From Acidobacteriota bacterium (GTDB lineage: Bacteria; Acidobacteriota; Terriglobia; Terriglobales; Acidobacteriaceae): a DNA stretch of 64,000 bases. The translations under genes and the position numbers were made by a program. Each line of letters begins with the position of its first letter. Positions within the stretch are counted from its first letter, which is position 1. Under the pieces are notes generated by a model. That model did no database searches, was not told the DNA's origin, and saw only the letters and a program-made list of their open reading frames with translations. Below, one piece after another: positions 1 to 9,211 of the stretch. Location: the NCBI GenBank assembly GCA_021846985.1, contig JAJZVX010000003.1, positions 242,692 to 306,691 on the forward strand. The letters run 5' to 3'.

Positions 1-1
1 C

Positions 2-700
2 TATGTGGGCGCCACCGTGCTGCGCGGGCGCATGACGGGCGATCAACTGGAAGCCGCAGCGGAGTTGGCGGAGCGCTTTGGCAATGGAGAGCTGCGCGCC
101 ACGGTGAGCCAGAACCTGGTGTTTATCCATATTCCCAACCGCAAGACCGCCGAACTGGCGCGCGAGCTGGGCCAGATTGGCCTGCACGTGGATGGGTCGG
201 CCTTCTGGCGCGGAGCCATCGCCTGCACAGGCACGGAGTTCTGCAAGCTGGCCATTACCGAAACGAAGGGCTTTACCCGCTGGCTTGTGGACGAACTGGA
301 AGAGCGGCTGCCGCAGTTTGACCAGCAGCTCAAGCTGCATGTAACGGGATGCCCGAACGGCTGCGGCCAGCACTGGATTGCCGACATTGGCCTGGAGGGC
401 AAGAAGGTCAAGCACGACGGCAAGCTGATCGACGCCTACTCTTTCTGCCTTGGCGGAGCCGTAGGCAAGCATGCGCGGATTTCCCGTCCGGTAGGCTTCC
501 GTTGCCCCGCAGCACAGACTCCGGAGGCGGTGGAACGCCTGCTGCGGCAGTATCTTGCCGGGCGGCGACCCAACGAAAACTTGCGCGCGTGGTTCGGCCG
601 GTACTCAAATGATGAGTTACGCGGTTTTCTGGCCGGTGAATCGGTGGAGTCCGTGGAACGCGACCTGCCTGCCGGCCGCTTGGCGCAGGCCGCGGATTGA
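2..700 (+). CDS. Siroheme-dependent nitrite/sulfite reductase, C-terminal part (cut by window edge)
   Basis: The gene starts left of the window; 232 residues of its C-terminal half are present. It shows the siroheme/4Fe-4S cysteines of the ferredoxin-type nitrite/sulfite reductases: a CxxxxxC pair (CTGTEFC) and, about 36 residues on, a CxxxC pair (CPNGC) followed by GQHWIADIG. These enzymes carry out six-electron reduction of sulfite to sulfide or nitrite to ammonia in the cytoplasm. The next gene, cysG, begins 12 bases downstream and makes the siroheme cofactor, so the two form an assimilation operon. Nitrite and sulfite reductases cannot be separated from this part alone; the missing N-terminal half and upstream neighbours (nas versus cys genes) would decide. 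Confidence 0.9.
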   Translation, partial: YVGATVLRGRMTGDQLEAAAELAERFGNGELRATVSQNLVFIHIPNRKTAELARELGQIGLHVDGSAFWRGAIACTGTEFCKLAITETKGFTRWLVDELEERLPQFDQQLKLHVTGCPNGCGQHWIADIGLEGKKVKHDGKLIDAYSFCLGGAVGKHARISRPVGFRCPAAQTPEAVERLLRQYLAGRRPNENLRAWFGRYSNDELRGFLAGESVESVERDLPAGRLAQAAD

Positions 701-712
701 GAGACTGAAAAG

Positions 713-2086
713 ATGAACCTGTTGCCGATTTTCGTGAAGCTTGAGGGGCGACGCTGTCTGCTGGTGGGCGCAGGTCATGTCGCGCTGGATAAGGCCGCCA
801 GTCTGCTGGGGGCCGGGGCGCAGCTGCGGGTGGTTGCGCCCCGGGCGATTCCTGCGATACAGGAACTTGCCGAATCAGGACAACTGGAATGGATACAACG
901 GGAGTTTGCGCCCGCCGACCTCGACGGCTATCAGTTGGCGATTGCGGCAACCGATTCCCCCGAGGTGAATGCCGCGGTGCACCGGGAGGCGGCCGCTCGC
1001 GACGTTCTTTCCAACAGCGTGGACGACATCCCCAACTGCGATTTCTTTTTTGGCTCGGTGGTGAAGCGCGGCAGCCTGCATGTAGCGATTTCGACAGGCG
1101 GAGAAAGTCCTACCTTTGCGCAGCGGCTGCGGCGCGAGATGGATGAGGCGCTGCCCGCGGAGTTGGGAACCTGGCTGGAGCAGCAAGGGGAACTACGGCG
1201 GCAGGTGCTGGCGGCGCATCCGCGCAGCGAGGCGCGCCGGGCGCTGTTGCACCGGCTGGCGCAATTGCCGGTTTGCGCGTCGAGCGACTGCCCGGCGCGC
1301 CGGCGCGCGCTGGAGCCGCTGGACCGGAGCGAGAGTGAAGACCAAGGCAAGGTCTATCTTGTGGGCGCGGGTCCGGGCGATCCGGACCTGCTGACGGTCA
1401 AAGCCCTGCGCTTGATTCAAACCGCCGGGGTGCTGCTGCACGACGACCTGGTTCCGGAGACGATTGTGCGGCTGGCGGCGCCCGGGACCGAGGTGGAGAA
1501 CGTGGGGAAACGGTGTGGCGCCAAAACCGTGACCCAGGAACAGATTCACGAGCGGATGATCGACGGTGCGCGGCGCGGGCGCATGGTGGTCCGGCTGAAG
1601 AGCGGCGACCCGTTGATTTTTGGCCGCGCCAGCGAAGAGATAACCGCCCTGACGGAGGCGGGCGTGCCTTGGGAGATCGTGCCGGGCATTACGGCTGCCT
1701 TTGCTGCCTCTGCTGCGGTTGGCCGGTCGCTGACAGACAGGAACAGCGCCTGCCGGGTGATCTTCTCGACAGGCCATCATGCGCCTGCCCGCAAGCGGCC
1801 GAAGGGGCCAGCCTGGGACGAGGCGACGCGCGTGGTGTACATGCCGGGCCGCGACCTGCGGCCGCTGGCCGCGGAGTGGCTCGAAGAGGGCCTTCCACCG
1901 GAGCTGCCTTGCGCCGTGATCTCGCGCGCCTCCCAGCCGGATGAGCGGGTGCTTTACACCACGCTGGGAGGGCTTGGGCGAACCGAAGCTCCCCTCGCCC
2001 CAGGCATCCTTATCGCCGGATGGGCTGTGGGAGAGCGGAATGTGCCCGATGCGCCCGCCACGGATAACCTCACCTGTCCAGACTAA
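713..2086 (+). CDS. cysG: Siroheme synthase, trifunctional (CysG)
   Basis: This 457-residue protein has the same length and two-part layout as E. coli CysG. Residues about 1-200 are the precorrin-2 dehydrogenase/sirohydrochlorin ferrochelatase half, with an N-terminal dinucleotide fold (VGAGHVALDKAASLLGAGA) and the SVDD..NCDFFFGS and STGGESPTFAQ stretches. Residues about 215-450 are the uroporphyrinogen-III C-methyltransferase half, with VGAGPGDPDLLTVKAL, LKSGDPLIFGRASEE and IVPGITAAFAASA. Together they convert uroporphyrinogen III to siroheme with two SAM, NAD+ and Fe2+. The ATG lies 12 bases after the reductase stop with only a weak purine-rich ribosome site, suggesting translation follows from the upstream gene. 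Its product is the cofactor of that reductase. Confidence 0.95.
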   Translation: MNLLPIFVKLEGRRCLLVGAGHVALDKAASLLGAGAQLRVVAPRAIPAIQELAESGQLEWIQREFAPADLDGYQLAIAATDSPEVNAAVHREAAARDVLSNSVDDIPNCDFFFGSVVKRGSLHVAISTGGESPTFAQRLRREMDEALPAELGTWLEQQGELRRQVLAAHPRSEARRALLHRLAQLPVCASSDCPARRRALEPLDRSESEDQGKVYLVGAGPGDPDLLTVKALRLIQTAGVLLHDDLVPETIVRLAAPGTEVENVGKRCGAKTVTQEQIHERMIDGARRGRMVVRLKSGDPLIFGRASEEITALTEAGVPWEIVPGITAAFAASAAVGRSLTDRNSACRVIFSTGHHAPARKRPKGPAWDEATRVVYMPGRDLRPLAAEWLEEGLPPELPCAVISRASQPDERVLYTTLGGLGRTEAPLAPGILIAGWAVGERNVPDAPATDNLTCPD

Positions 2087-2283
2087 AGCGATTCCGGGAT
2101 TGCCATACTCCGCATGCAAACCCACGGGTCGCTCCGGCTCCGGGCAGGAGCGACTTGTCACAGAAGCCGGACAGATACATCTATTCTGGAACCGCCGTAA
2201 GAGGCGCGCCTCGCCCTTTATACTTGGGTTGTTTGCCAATTACGGCCAGGCAACCAGAAAAAAGGTGCGGGAAGGAGCGTGTT

Positions 2284-3150
2284 TTGGCCCAGGCGGAGAT
2301 CGGTATTATTGGCGGCAGCGGGCTGTATTCGATGCCCGGTTTCACGAATGTCCACGAGCAGAGCGTGGAGACACCTTTTGGGTCTCCGTCTGATGCTTTT
2401 GTGCTGGGTGAGTTGGAGGGGCGCAAGGTGGCCTTCCTGGCGAGGCATGGACGCGGGCACCGCATCCTGCCATCCGAGTTGAATTTTCGCGCCAACATCT
2501 ATGCTTTCAAGAAGCTTGGCGTGGAGCGCATCCTTTCCGTTTCTGCCGTCGGTTCGCTCAAAGAAGAGCACCAGCCGACGGACTTCGTGATTCCCGACCA
2601 GTTCATCGACCGCACTTTTCACCGCGTTTCCACTTTTTTTGGCGATGGAATTGTGGGTCACGTAGCCTTTGGTGACCCGGTGTGCGCCACCGTGGCCAAG
2701 GCGGCGGCAGAGGGTTGCGCCCAGGCGGGCGTAGTGGGCAAGCTGGGCGGTACCTATGTGTGCATGGAAGGGCCGCAATTCTCCACCAAGGCGGAATCGA
2801 ACCTCTATCGCAGTTGGGGCGCTGACGTGATCGGCATGACCAACCTCCAAGAGGCGAAGCTGGCCCGCGAGGCCGAGATCTGTTACTCCACCGTGGCCAT
2901 GGTCACCGACTACGACTGCTGGCGCGAGGGCCACGATGCGGTAACGATTGAAGAGATTGTGGCGGTGCTGCACAAGAATGCCGATAACGCCGCCAGGGTG
3001 GTGAAAGCGGCCGTGGCGTCCATGCCGCGGGAGCGCACTTGCGCCTGCGCCTCGGCCGCCAAGTACGCCGTACTGACGCAACCGGACGCCATACCCACGG
3101 CAGCCAGAGAGCGGCTGAAACTGCTTTTTGGGAAATACATGGGCTGGTAG
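2284..3150 (+). CDS. mtnP: S-methyl-5'-thioadenosine phosphorylase
   Basis: The protein is 288 residues from a TTG start that follows a GGAAGGAG ribosome site at 6-base spacing; an open frame extends upstream to 2155 but that extension has no family resemblance. It matches the PNP/MTAP family along its length: IGIIGGSGLY at the N terminus, TPFGSPSDA, RHGRGH, the FIDRT stretch, EGPQFSTKAES and ATDYDCW-type residues (VTDYDCWREGHDAV) that mark methylthioadenosine rather than inosine use. It splits MTA, the by-product of polyamine and related SAM reactions, into adenine and 5-methylthioribose-1-phosphate in the cytoplasm. A PfkB-type kinase follows about 100 bases later. Confidence 0.93.
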   Translation: MAQAEIGIIGGSGLYSMPGFTNVHEQSVETPFGSPSDAFVLGELEGRKVAFLARHGRGHRILPSELNFRANIYAFKKLGVERILSVSAVGSLKEEHQPTDFVIPDQFIDRTFHRVSTFFGDGIVGHVAFGDPVCATVAKAAAEGCAQAGVVGKLGGTYVCMEGPQFSTKAESNLYRSWGADVIGMTNLQEAKLAREAEICYSTVAMVTDYDCWREGHDAVTIEEIVAVLHKNADNAARVVKAAVASMPRERTCACASAAKYAVLTQPDAIPTAARERLKLLFGKYMGW

Positions 3151-3254
3151 GATCAAGCAGGACTCCCGGTGCCGGATGATCGGCCCGAAAGTTTTGCTCC
3201 CTGCTCCGTTGCTGATCCACTAACCTGCAAAGTTACTTCGAGAGAGACATACGA

Positions 3255-4175
3255 ATGCCCATTACCGTTGTTGGCAGCGTGGCCTTTGATTCCATCGAAA
3301 CGCCGGCGGGCAAGCGCGAGCGCTGCCTGGGCGGAGCCGCCACTTACTTTTCGCTGGCGGCTAGTTACTTTACCGATGTGCGCGTCATTGCCGTTGTGGG
3401 CGAGGACTTTGGACCCGCCGAAGAGGCGGTCTTCGCATCGCACCGGATTGACACCCGCGGCATCGAACATGCCGCCGGCAAGAGCTTCTTCTGGGCGGGT
3501 TCCTATATGGAGAACTTGAACGAAGCCAGAACCCGCCAGACCGACCTGAATGTCTTCGCCACTTTCGAGCCCAAGATTCCCGAGGCATATCGCGATTCGG
3601 ATTTTCTCTTCCTCGCCAACATCGATCCCGTCTTGCAGCGCCGCGTGCGCGAGTCCATGCCGGGCGTGAAGCTGGTGGCGGGCGACACCATGAACTACTG
3701 GATCAACGACCATCGCGCGGCACTGCTCGAAATGCTCAAAGGCATCGATATCCTGCTCATCAACGACACCGAAACCCGCGTTCTAGGCGGCAACCGCAAT
3801 CTGGTTCAGGCCGCGCGGTCGGTGCGCGGCATGGGCCCGCGGATTCTGGTCGTCAAGCACGGCGAGTATGGAGCCTCTTTGTTCCACGACTCTACTCCCA
3901 AAGGTCGAGGAACGGAGTTCCGGGCACCTGCCATGTTGTTGGAGGAAGTCATCGACCCCACGGGCGCGGGTGACAGCTTTGCCGGCGGGTTCTTCGGCTA
4001 TCTGGCCGCGCAGCCCCAGTTGACGCCGTCCGCCTTCCGCCGCGCCATGTTCTACGGCAGCGCCATGGGCTCCTTTGCCTGTGAGCGCTTTGGTACCGAG
4101 CGGCTGCAGCAGCTTGCGCGGCCGGAGATTGAAGACCGCTACAACCACCTGCGCGAGCTGGCACAAATTGACTGA
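3255..4175 (+). CDS. PfkB/ribokinase-family sugar or nucleoside kinase
   Basis: This 306-residue cytoplasmic kinase has the ribokinase fold. It begins with the usual GxxxxD-type segment (VVGSVAFDSIETPAG), has the GGAATYFSLAAS substrate-side glycine motif near residues 25-37, and carries the C-terminal PfkB signature DPTGAGDSFAGGFF at about 234-247, in which Asp240 would be the catalytic base. The substrate is not readable from sequence. Being directly behind mtnP suggests handling of a product of methylthioadenosine or purine salvage, but this is inference. A membrane glycosyltransferase follows after 7 bases. Confidence 0.85.
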   Translation: MPITVVGSVAFDSIETPAGKRERCLGGAATYFSLAASYFTDVRVIAVVGEDFGPAEEAVFASHRIDTRGIEHAAGKSFFWAGSYMENLNEARTRQTDLNVFATFEPKIPEAYRDSDFLFLANIDPVLQRRVRESMPGVKLVAGDTMNYWINDHRAALLEMLKGIDILLINDTETRVLGGNRNLVQAARSVRGMGPRILVVKHGEYGASLFHDSTPKGRGTEFRAPAMLLEEVIDPTGAGDSFAGGFFGYLAAQPQLTPSAFRRAMFYGSAMGSFACERFGTERLQQLARPEIEDRYNHLRELAQID

Positions 4176-4182
4176 CAGGCAC

Positions 4183-5847
4183 ATGGCGCGCGGCGAGTGG
4201 GCGGCTGTTCTGGCCGGTTGCGCAGCAGCCTCGGCAGTGGCCATTGCCTGGAGTTGGAGCCACGGCGCCATGCTGAACTACGGCGACGCGGTGGCCCACA
4301 TGCACATCGCGCGCCGGGTCTTCGATTCGCATCGCCCCGGTTTTACGCAGCTCGGTTCAGTGTGGCTGCCGCTGCCGCATGTGCTGATGATGCCGTTCGT
4401 CGCGGTTTACAGTTGGTGGGCTAATGGCATTGCCGGCCTCATACCTTCTGCACTCGCCTATCTGGCTGCCTGCGCCGGCATCTACCGGCTGGCGCGCAAC
4501 TGGTTGCGGCCGCCCCCGGCGGCGATTGCGCTGGCGTTTTTCGCCGCCAATCCCAACCTGCTCTATCTGCAGACCACTGCCATGACTGAGCCCCTGTTCC
4601 TCTGCGAGATGATCTGGGCAGTGGTCTGGCTGGTTGACTGGGTACGCAATCTCAACACGCATCCTGCGCGCGCGCAGCGGCTTCTCGGGCCGATTGCCCT
4701 GGTGCTTGTCGCTGCCGTCTACACGCGATATGACGGCTGGATTCTGACCTTCATTGTCTGGTTGGGCATCGGCGTAACGCTGTTGCGCCACGGCTGGCTG
4801 CATTCCCGCCCGGCGTTGCGGCAGCCCCTCGTGGCGGGTCAGCCGGTCCCGCGCATGGCGCGCGCCTTCTGGCTGGCCAGCGCGGTCGTGGTCGCGGCTC
4901 CTCTGGCATGGTTCGTCTATAACGCGACGGCCTTTGGCGACTGGCTCTACTTTGCGCGTGGGCCCTACTCGGCCAAGGCTATCGAGATCAGAACCTCCGT
5001 GCCAGGGTTCCCGCCGCATCCCGGATGGCATAATCCGTGGACCGGATTCCTGTTTTACATGAAGGCCGCGGAGATGGACGCCGCCGCAAATGCCTGGGGC
5101 GGCTTCATGCTGACGGTGAGCCTGCTGGGGGCCGTGTGGAGCTGGCTGATGGCGCGGCGTCGCGGCATCTTGTGGGCGCTGCTGCTCTGGTTTCCCGCGC
5201 TGTTCTACGCTTATTCGGTGGCTTACGGGTCTGTGCCCATCTTTCTGCCGGTATGGTGGCCGCACTCGTTCTATAACACGCGCTACGGCATGGAACTGCT
5301 GCCGGCGCTGGCACTGGGCATGGGATTTGCCGCGCATTTCCTCCTGGGTGCCGTGCGCGAGTTCAAACCCGCGTGGACGCGCTCTGCTCTGGGGTTGCTG
5401 GCCGCGGCCGTGGCTCTGAATGTGGCGGAGATGGCACGGGAACGCCCGCTGGTTTACGTGGAAGGAACGAAAAACATCGAAGCGCGCCGGGCCTACGACG
5501 AGCAGATTCCGCCCGTGCTGCGCGCGCTGCTCAGAAAACGGCCGGGCGGGATCGTGCTGATGGTGACCTCCGCCTATCCCGAGATCGTTGCGGATACCGG
5601 AATCCCACTGCGGCAGACCATCAACGAAAGCGACAAGGAGTTCTATCGCGCCGCTCTGGATGCTCCCGCGGCCCATGCCGCGGTCGTGCTGGCCTTTGAC
5701 GGAGACGACGTGTACCGCGCCGTGAAGGCGCATCCCCTCGGCCTGACGCCCGTTCGCCGGTTTACCACCCCCGGCCAGCCTCCGGGGACGATTTACGTCT
5801 CCCAGGTTCCCCAGACGCAGACACCGGCAGGCAAAGCAGCGCGGTGA
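4183..5847 (+). CDS. GT39/ArnT-type integral membrane glycosyltransferase
   Basis: A 554-residue polytopic membrane protein. It has an N-terminal hydrophobic helix followed by a short loop with an acidic pair near residue 34 (YGDAVAHMHIARRVFD), the position of the catalytic Asp in PMT/ArnT-like enzymes, and then about ten hydrophobic segments before a soluble C-terminal domain from about residue 410. Such proteins transfer sugars from polyprenyl-phosphate donors on the outer face of the inner membrane. The chosen ATG lies 7 bases after the kinase stop; a frame opening further upstream overlaps the kinase and is not credible. The acceptor is unknown. Two other membrane glycosyltransferases, one intact and one decayed, lie in this window but are not close copies. 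Confidence 0.75.
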   Translation: MARGEWAAVLAGCAAASAVAIAWSWSHGAMLNYGDAVAHMHIARRVFDSHRPGFTQLGSVWLPLPHVLMMPFVAVYSWWANGIAGLIPSALAYLAACAGIYRLARNWLRPPPAAIALAFFAANPNLLYLQTTAMTEPLFLCEMIWAVVWLVDWVRNLNTHPARAQRLLGPIALVLVAAVYTRYDGWILTFIVWLGIGVTLLRHGWLHSRPALRQPLVAGQPVPRMARAFWLASAVVVAAPLAWFVYNATAFGDWLYFARGPYSAKAIEIRTSVPGFPPHPGWHNPWTGFLFYMKAAEMDAAANAWGGFMLTVSLLGAVWSWLMARRRGILWALLLWFPALFYAYSVAYGSVPIFLPVWWPHSFYNTRYGMELLPALALGMGFAAHFLLGAVREFKPAWTRSALGLLAAAVALNVAEMARERPLVYVEGTKNIEARRAYDEQIPPVLRALLRKRPGGIVLMVTSAYPEIVADTGIPLRQTINESDKEFYRAALDAPAAHAAVVLAFDGDDVYRAVKAHPLGLTPVRRFTTPGQPPGTIYVSQVPQTQTPAGKAAR

Positions 5848-5966
5848 TAGCATGAGGGCTTGGAAGCCTCGCGCATACGGCTCCAAAGGCCAGACCGGAC
5901 CGGCACGGCGGGGGAATCCGGCCATCCACGTGTTTTTTTTGCGCCACTTTAGAAGGGGGAGGAAGA

Positions 5967-6788
5967 TTGGTTCCCTTTACCAAGGTTCACGCCTGCGGAA
6001 ATGACTTTTTGATTGTGACGGAAGAGGCGGCCAAGGGTCGCGACTGGGCCGAGCTGACGCGGAAGTTATGCTCGCGCAACACGGGCGTGGGCGCGGACGG
6101 GATCGAATTTTTCGCTTGGACCGGCCCACACTCCGCGCGTATCCGGCTGCACAATGCCGACGGCTCCATGGCCGAAATCAGCGGTAACGGCACGCGGTGC
6201 GTGGCGGCCTGGATGGCCGCGTCCCTGCATGCCACACCAGGCGGCGAGTTGCGCATCGAAACCGACGCCGGGCCGCGTGTGTGCCATGTGAATACGATTG
6301 ATACTTCCGCCGGCTACACCGTGGAGGTAACCACGGGCATGGGCGTTCCCATCTATTCTCCGCGTACGGTGACCATGCCTGCCGGCGTGCAGGTCCCCGG
6401 CGTCGCGGTTTCTACGGGCAATCCGCACTTCGTTATTGTGGTGAATAACCCCGCGTTCGCGGTCGATGGACAGGCGTGGCAGAGCGTGGGGCAGCAGATC
6501 TGCTCTCTGCCGGAGTTCCCCTATCAGACGAATGTCGAGTTTCTGCGCATCGTCAGCCCGTCGGCGATCGAGATCCGCATCTTCGAGCGCGGCGTTGGGC
6601 CCACGACGTCGTCGGGCACCGGATCGAGCGCTGCAGCCACTGCCGCGCTGGCGCTGCACGGCTGCCGCTCACCGCTCACGGTCGTCGCTCCAGGCGGCGC
6701 GCAAACCGTGGTATGGGAAGGACCGGAGACCGAGCTGCAGCTCACCGGCCCCGCGACGCTGATCGCTCGCGGAGAGGCATGGGCCTGA
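5967..6788 (+). CDS. dapF: DapF-family epimerase lacking the second catalytic cysteine
   Basis: This 273-residue protein has the diaminopimelate epimerase family layout: an N-terminal KVHACGNDF segment, NTGVGADG, and the first catalytic cysteine in SGNGTRC (Cys78). The C-terminal motif is FERGVGPTTSSGTGSS: where the family has the second catalytic cysteine (E. coli Cys217, in ACGSG), this protein has Ser216, and the following cysteine is Ser221. Normal DapF interconverts LL- and meso-diaminopimelate by a two-thiol mechanism, so activity here is uncertain. The TTG start sits behind a strong GGGGGAGG ribosome site. The gene overlaps the LD-carboxypeptidase start and is followed by mpl, so it belongs to a murein-related operon. 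The gene symbol reflects family, not proven function. Confidence 0.8.
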   Translation: MVPFTKVHACGNDFLIVTEEAAKGRDWAELTRKLCSRNTGVGADGIEFFAWTGPHSARIRLHNADGSMAEISGNGTRCVAAWMAASLHATPGGELRIETDAGPRVCHVNTIDTSAGYTVEVTTGMGVPIYSPRTVTMPAGVQVPGVAVSTGNPHFVIVVNNPAFAVDGQAWQSVGQQICSLPEFPYQTNVEFLRIVSPSAIEIRIFERGVGPTTSSGTGSSAAATAALALHGCRSPLTVVAPGGAQTVVWEGPETELQLTGPATLIARGEAWA

Positions 6789-7738
6789 TGAGCGCGCTTT
6801 TGAAACCGCCCGCTGTTGCCGCCGACGCCACGGTTGCGGTGGTCTCGCCGGCCTCCACGCCCCGGCAGGAGCGCGTGGAGCGCGGCATGGAGGCGCTTCG
6901 TGCGCTAGGCTACGCGCCGCGGCCGGGTGAGCATCTTTTCACCCGCGGACCGCTCTACTTTGCCGGGACGCCGCAGATGCGCCTCAAGGATCTGCACCAT
7001 GCCTTTGCCGGCGACGAGGCGCGCGCCATCTTTACGACGCGCGGTGGCTATGGATCGAACTATTTGCTCGACGGGCTGGACCTGGAACGGATTGCCAACA
7101 ATCCAAAACCGCTGATGGGCTACAGCGACCTGACCGCGCCGCAGCTCTGGCTGCTCGACGAACTGGGCCTTCCCGCATTTCACGGTCCGATGCTCTCGGC
7201 GGATTTTGCGCGCGATGGCGGCGTGCACCTGGCCAGCCTGCAGGCGGCTCTCTCTGGAAAGCCCTACACGGTGGGCGCGGAGGAAGGCCTGCGGACCCTC
7301 CATCCCGGTCAGGCCCGGGGAATCCTCTACGGCGGCTGCCTGAGCATCCTCACCGCATTGCTGGGCACGCCCTATGAGCCGCAGACGGAAGGCAAGCTGC
7401 TCTTCCTCGAAGATACCGGCGCCAAGCCGTACCAGATTGATCGCATGCTGTGGCAACTGATGCGGGCGGGCAAGCTGGAGGGCGTGCGCGGCATCGTGTT
7501 TGGCGAGATGCTGGATTGCACCTCGCCGGGCGCGCCGCCGGAGTTGCTGGAAGAGGTGATTCTGCGCGTCTTCGCGGACTTCAAAGGGCCGATTGTAATG
7601 GGGCTGCGTTCGGGCCACGTCTCGCGCGGAAACGTGACCCTTACCTTTGGTGTGGAAGCGGAACTGCGCGCCGGCAAGGAAGCTCATCTCCATTTGCTTG
7701 AAGCGGCGGTAGCGATCGGAAAGGGCAGGAATCGGTGA
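6788..7738 (+). CDS. ldcA: Muramoyltetrapeptide LD-carboxypeptidase (S66 family)
   Basis: The product is 316 residues. It has the S66 peptidase nucleophile motif RGGYGSNYLLDGLD with Ser90, the substrate-binding GYSDLTA segment, and the later LEDTGAKPYQIDRML (Glu) and SGH (His) elements that complete the Ser-Glu-His set. It removes the terminal D-alanine from murein tetrapeptides, giving the tripeptide used by Mpl. The ATG at 6788 overlaps the dapF stop (TGATG) and has GGAGAGG ten bases upstream; an in-frame ATG at 6779 is too close to that site. The stop overlaps the mpl start by four bases, indicating translational coupling in a murein-recycling operon. Confidence 0.9.
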   Translation: MSALLKPPAVAADATVAVVSPASTPRQERVERGMEALRALGYAPRPGEHLFTRGPLYFAGTPQMRLKDLHHAFAGDEARAIFTTRGGYGSNYLLDGLDLERIANNPKPLMGYSDLTAPQLWLLDELGLPAFHGPMLSADFARDGGVHLASLQAALSGKPYTVGAEEGLRTLHPGQARGILYGGCLSILTALLGTPYEPQTEGKLLFLEDTGAKPYQIDRMLWQLMRAGKLEGVRGIVFGEMLDCTSPGAPPELLEEVILRVFADFKGPIVMGLRSGHVSRGNVTLTFGVEAELRAGKEAHLHLLEAAVAIGKGRNR

Positions 7739-9204
7739 GCCAAGATCAGGGTGCGGCGACAAGCGGCCCCCGTCATATTCATTTGAGCGGCATCTGTGGG
7801 ACAGCCATGGCATCGCTGGCAGGACTGTTGCAATTGCATGGCCACCGGATTACCGGCTCGGACAAAGCCGCGTATCCGCCTATGAGCGATCTGTTGCGCG
7901 GGCTGGGCATTGCGCTGATGGAGCCTTATGCCGAAGCCAATCTCGATCCGGTTCCGGATCTTGTGGTCATCGGCAACGCGCTTTCGCGCGGCAATCCCGA
8001 GGTGGAACGCGTGCTCGATGAGCGCATCCCGTTTACGTCGATGGCCGCGCTGCTGCGCGAAGAGTTTCTGCGGGGCCGCGAGTCGCTGGTGGTTGCCGGA
8101 ACGCACGGCAAGACAACGACGACCAGCATGCTGGCCTGGATCTATCAGTGTGCCGCGCAGCAGAATCCAGCGCTGGAACCTTCGTTTCTGATCGGCGGGG
8201 TAGCGGAGAACTTTGGAAGCAGCTTTCAACTTCGGCCCACGCGCACCTTCATCGTGGAGGGCGATGAGTACGATACGGCTTTCTTCGACAAAGGGCCGAA
8301 GTTTCTGCACTACTTTCCCGACGGCCTGATCCTGACGCATGTGGAGTTCGATCATGCCGACATTTACGCGAACCTGGGTGCGGTGAAGACGGCGTTCAAG
8401 CGGCTGGTGAACCTGGTGCCGCGCCGCGGCCTCATCGTGGCCTACGACGGCAACGGCAACGTGAGCGAGTGTGTGGAGCGGGCTTTCTGCCGGGTGGATC
8501 GGTATGGATTCTCGGAGGGGGCGGAGTGGCAAATCCGGAACCTGCGCCATGCGAGCGGACGCACGCGGTGGGAACTCTGGAATGGCGGGGAACTCTGGGG
8601 TGATCTTGAGGTTGCCATGGCCGGCGAACACAATGCGCTCAATGCCACCGCTGCCGCCGCGCTGGCCTCCGGGCGCGGAGTTGCAAAGGAAGCCATTCAG
8701 AAGGCTTTGGCGAGCTTCAAGAGCGTGAAAAGGCGGCTGGAAGTGCGCGCCGAAATCAACGGCATTACGGTCATTGAAGACTTCGCGCACCACCCCACGG
8801 CCATCCGCGAGACGCTGCGCACCCTGCGCACGGTGTATCCGCTGGCGCGGCTATGGGCGGTGCTGGAGCCGCGGTCGAACACGCTGCGCCGCAAGGTGCT
8901 CGCAGAAGATCTGGTCGCCAGTCTACGCCTCGCCAACCACGCCATCCTTGCCGGCGTTTACCAGCAGGAACGCATTCCCGAGGACGAGCGGCTGCATCCG
9001 GAAGATGTCGTGCGCTCACTCAACGAGAGCGGCACTCCGGCGGAGTTGTGCGCCGATGCCAACACGATTGTGGACAGCCTTGCGCCCCGGCTGGCCACCG
9101 GCGATGTGGTCGCCATCCTTTCCAATGGCGGCTTCGACGGGATTTACGAGAAGTTGCCGCGCCGTTTGCGGGAACGGTTTTCCGCCGCCGCCGGCGCACG
9201 ATGA
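7735..9204 (+). CDS. mpl: UDP-N-acetylmuramate:murein tripeptide ligase
   Basis: A 489-residue Mur-ligase family protein. The N terminus has the UDP-binding ISGICGTAMASLAGLL-type segment, the ATP site is GTHGKTTTTS near residue 120, and GDEYDTAFFD and HVEFDHADIY follow as in Mpl rather than MurC. It attaches recovered L-Ala-gamma-D-Glu-meso-DAP to UDP-MurNAc in the cytoplasm, bypassing MurC-MurD-MurE. The GTG start overlaps the ldcA stop (GTGA), so the enzyme supplying the tripeptide is co-translated with the enzyme using it. Confidence 0.9.
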   Translation: MSQDQGAATSGPRHIHLSGICGTAMASLAGLLQLHGHRITGSDKAAYPPMSDLLRGLGIALMEPYAEANLDPVPDLVVIGNALSRGNPEVERVLDERIPFTSMAALLREEFLRGRESLVVAGTHGKTTTTSMLAWIYQCAAQQNPALEPSFLIGGVAENFGSSFQLRPTRTFIVEGDEYDTAFFDKGPKFLHYFPDGLILTHVEFDHADIYANLGAVKTAFKRLVNLVPRRGLIVAYDGNGNVSECVERAFCRVDRYGFSEGAEWQIRNLRHASGRTRWELWNGGELWGDLEVAMAGEHNALNATAAAALASGRGVAKEAIQKALASFKSVKRRLEVRAEINGITVIEDFAHHPTAIRETLRTLRTVYPLARLWAVLEPRSNTLRRKVLAEDLVASLRLANHAILAGVYQQERIPEDERLHPEDVVRSLNESGTPAELCADANTIVDSLAPRLATGDVVAILSNGGFDGIYEKLPRRLRERFSAAAGAR

Positions 9205-9211
9205 GGCCGGC

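Noticed and set aside
2087..2283. Upstream extension of the mtnP frame from 2155
   Set aside because: The extension has no similarity to the family, and GGAAGGAG with proper spacing marks the TTG at 2284.
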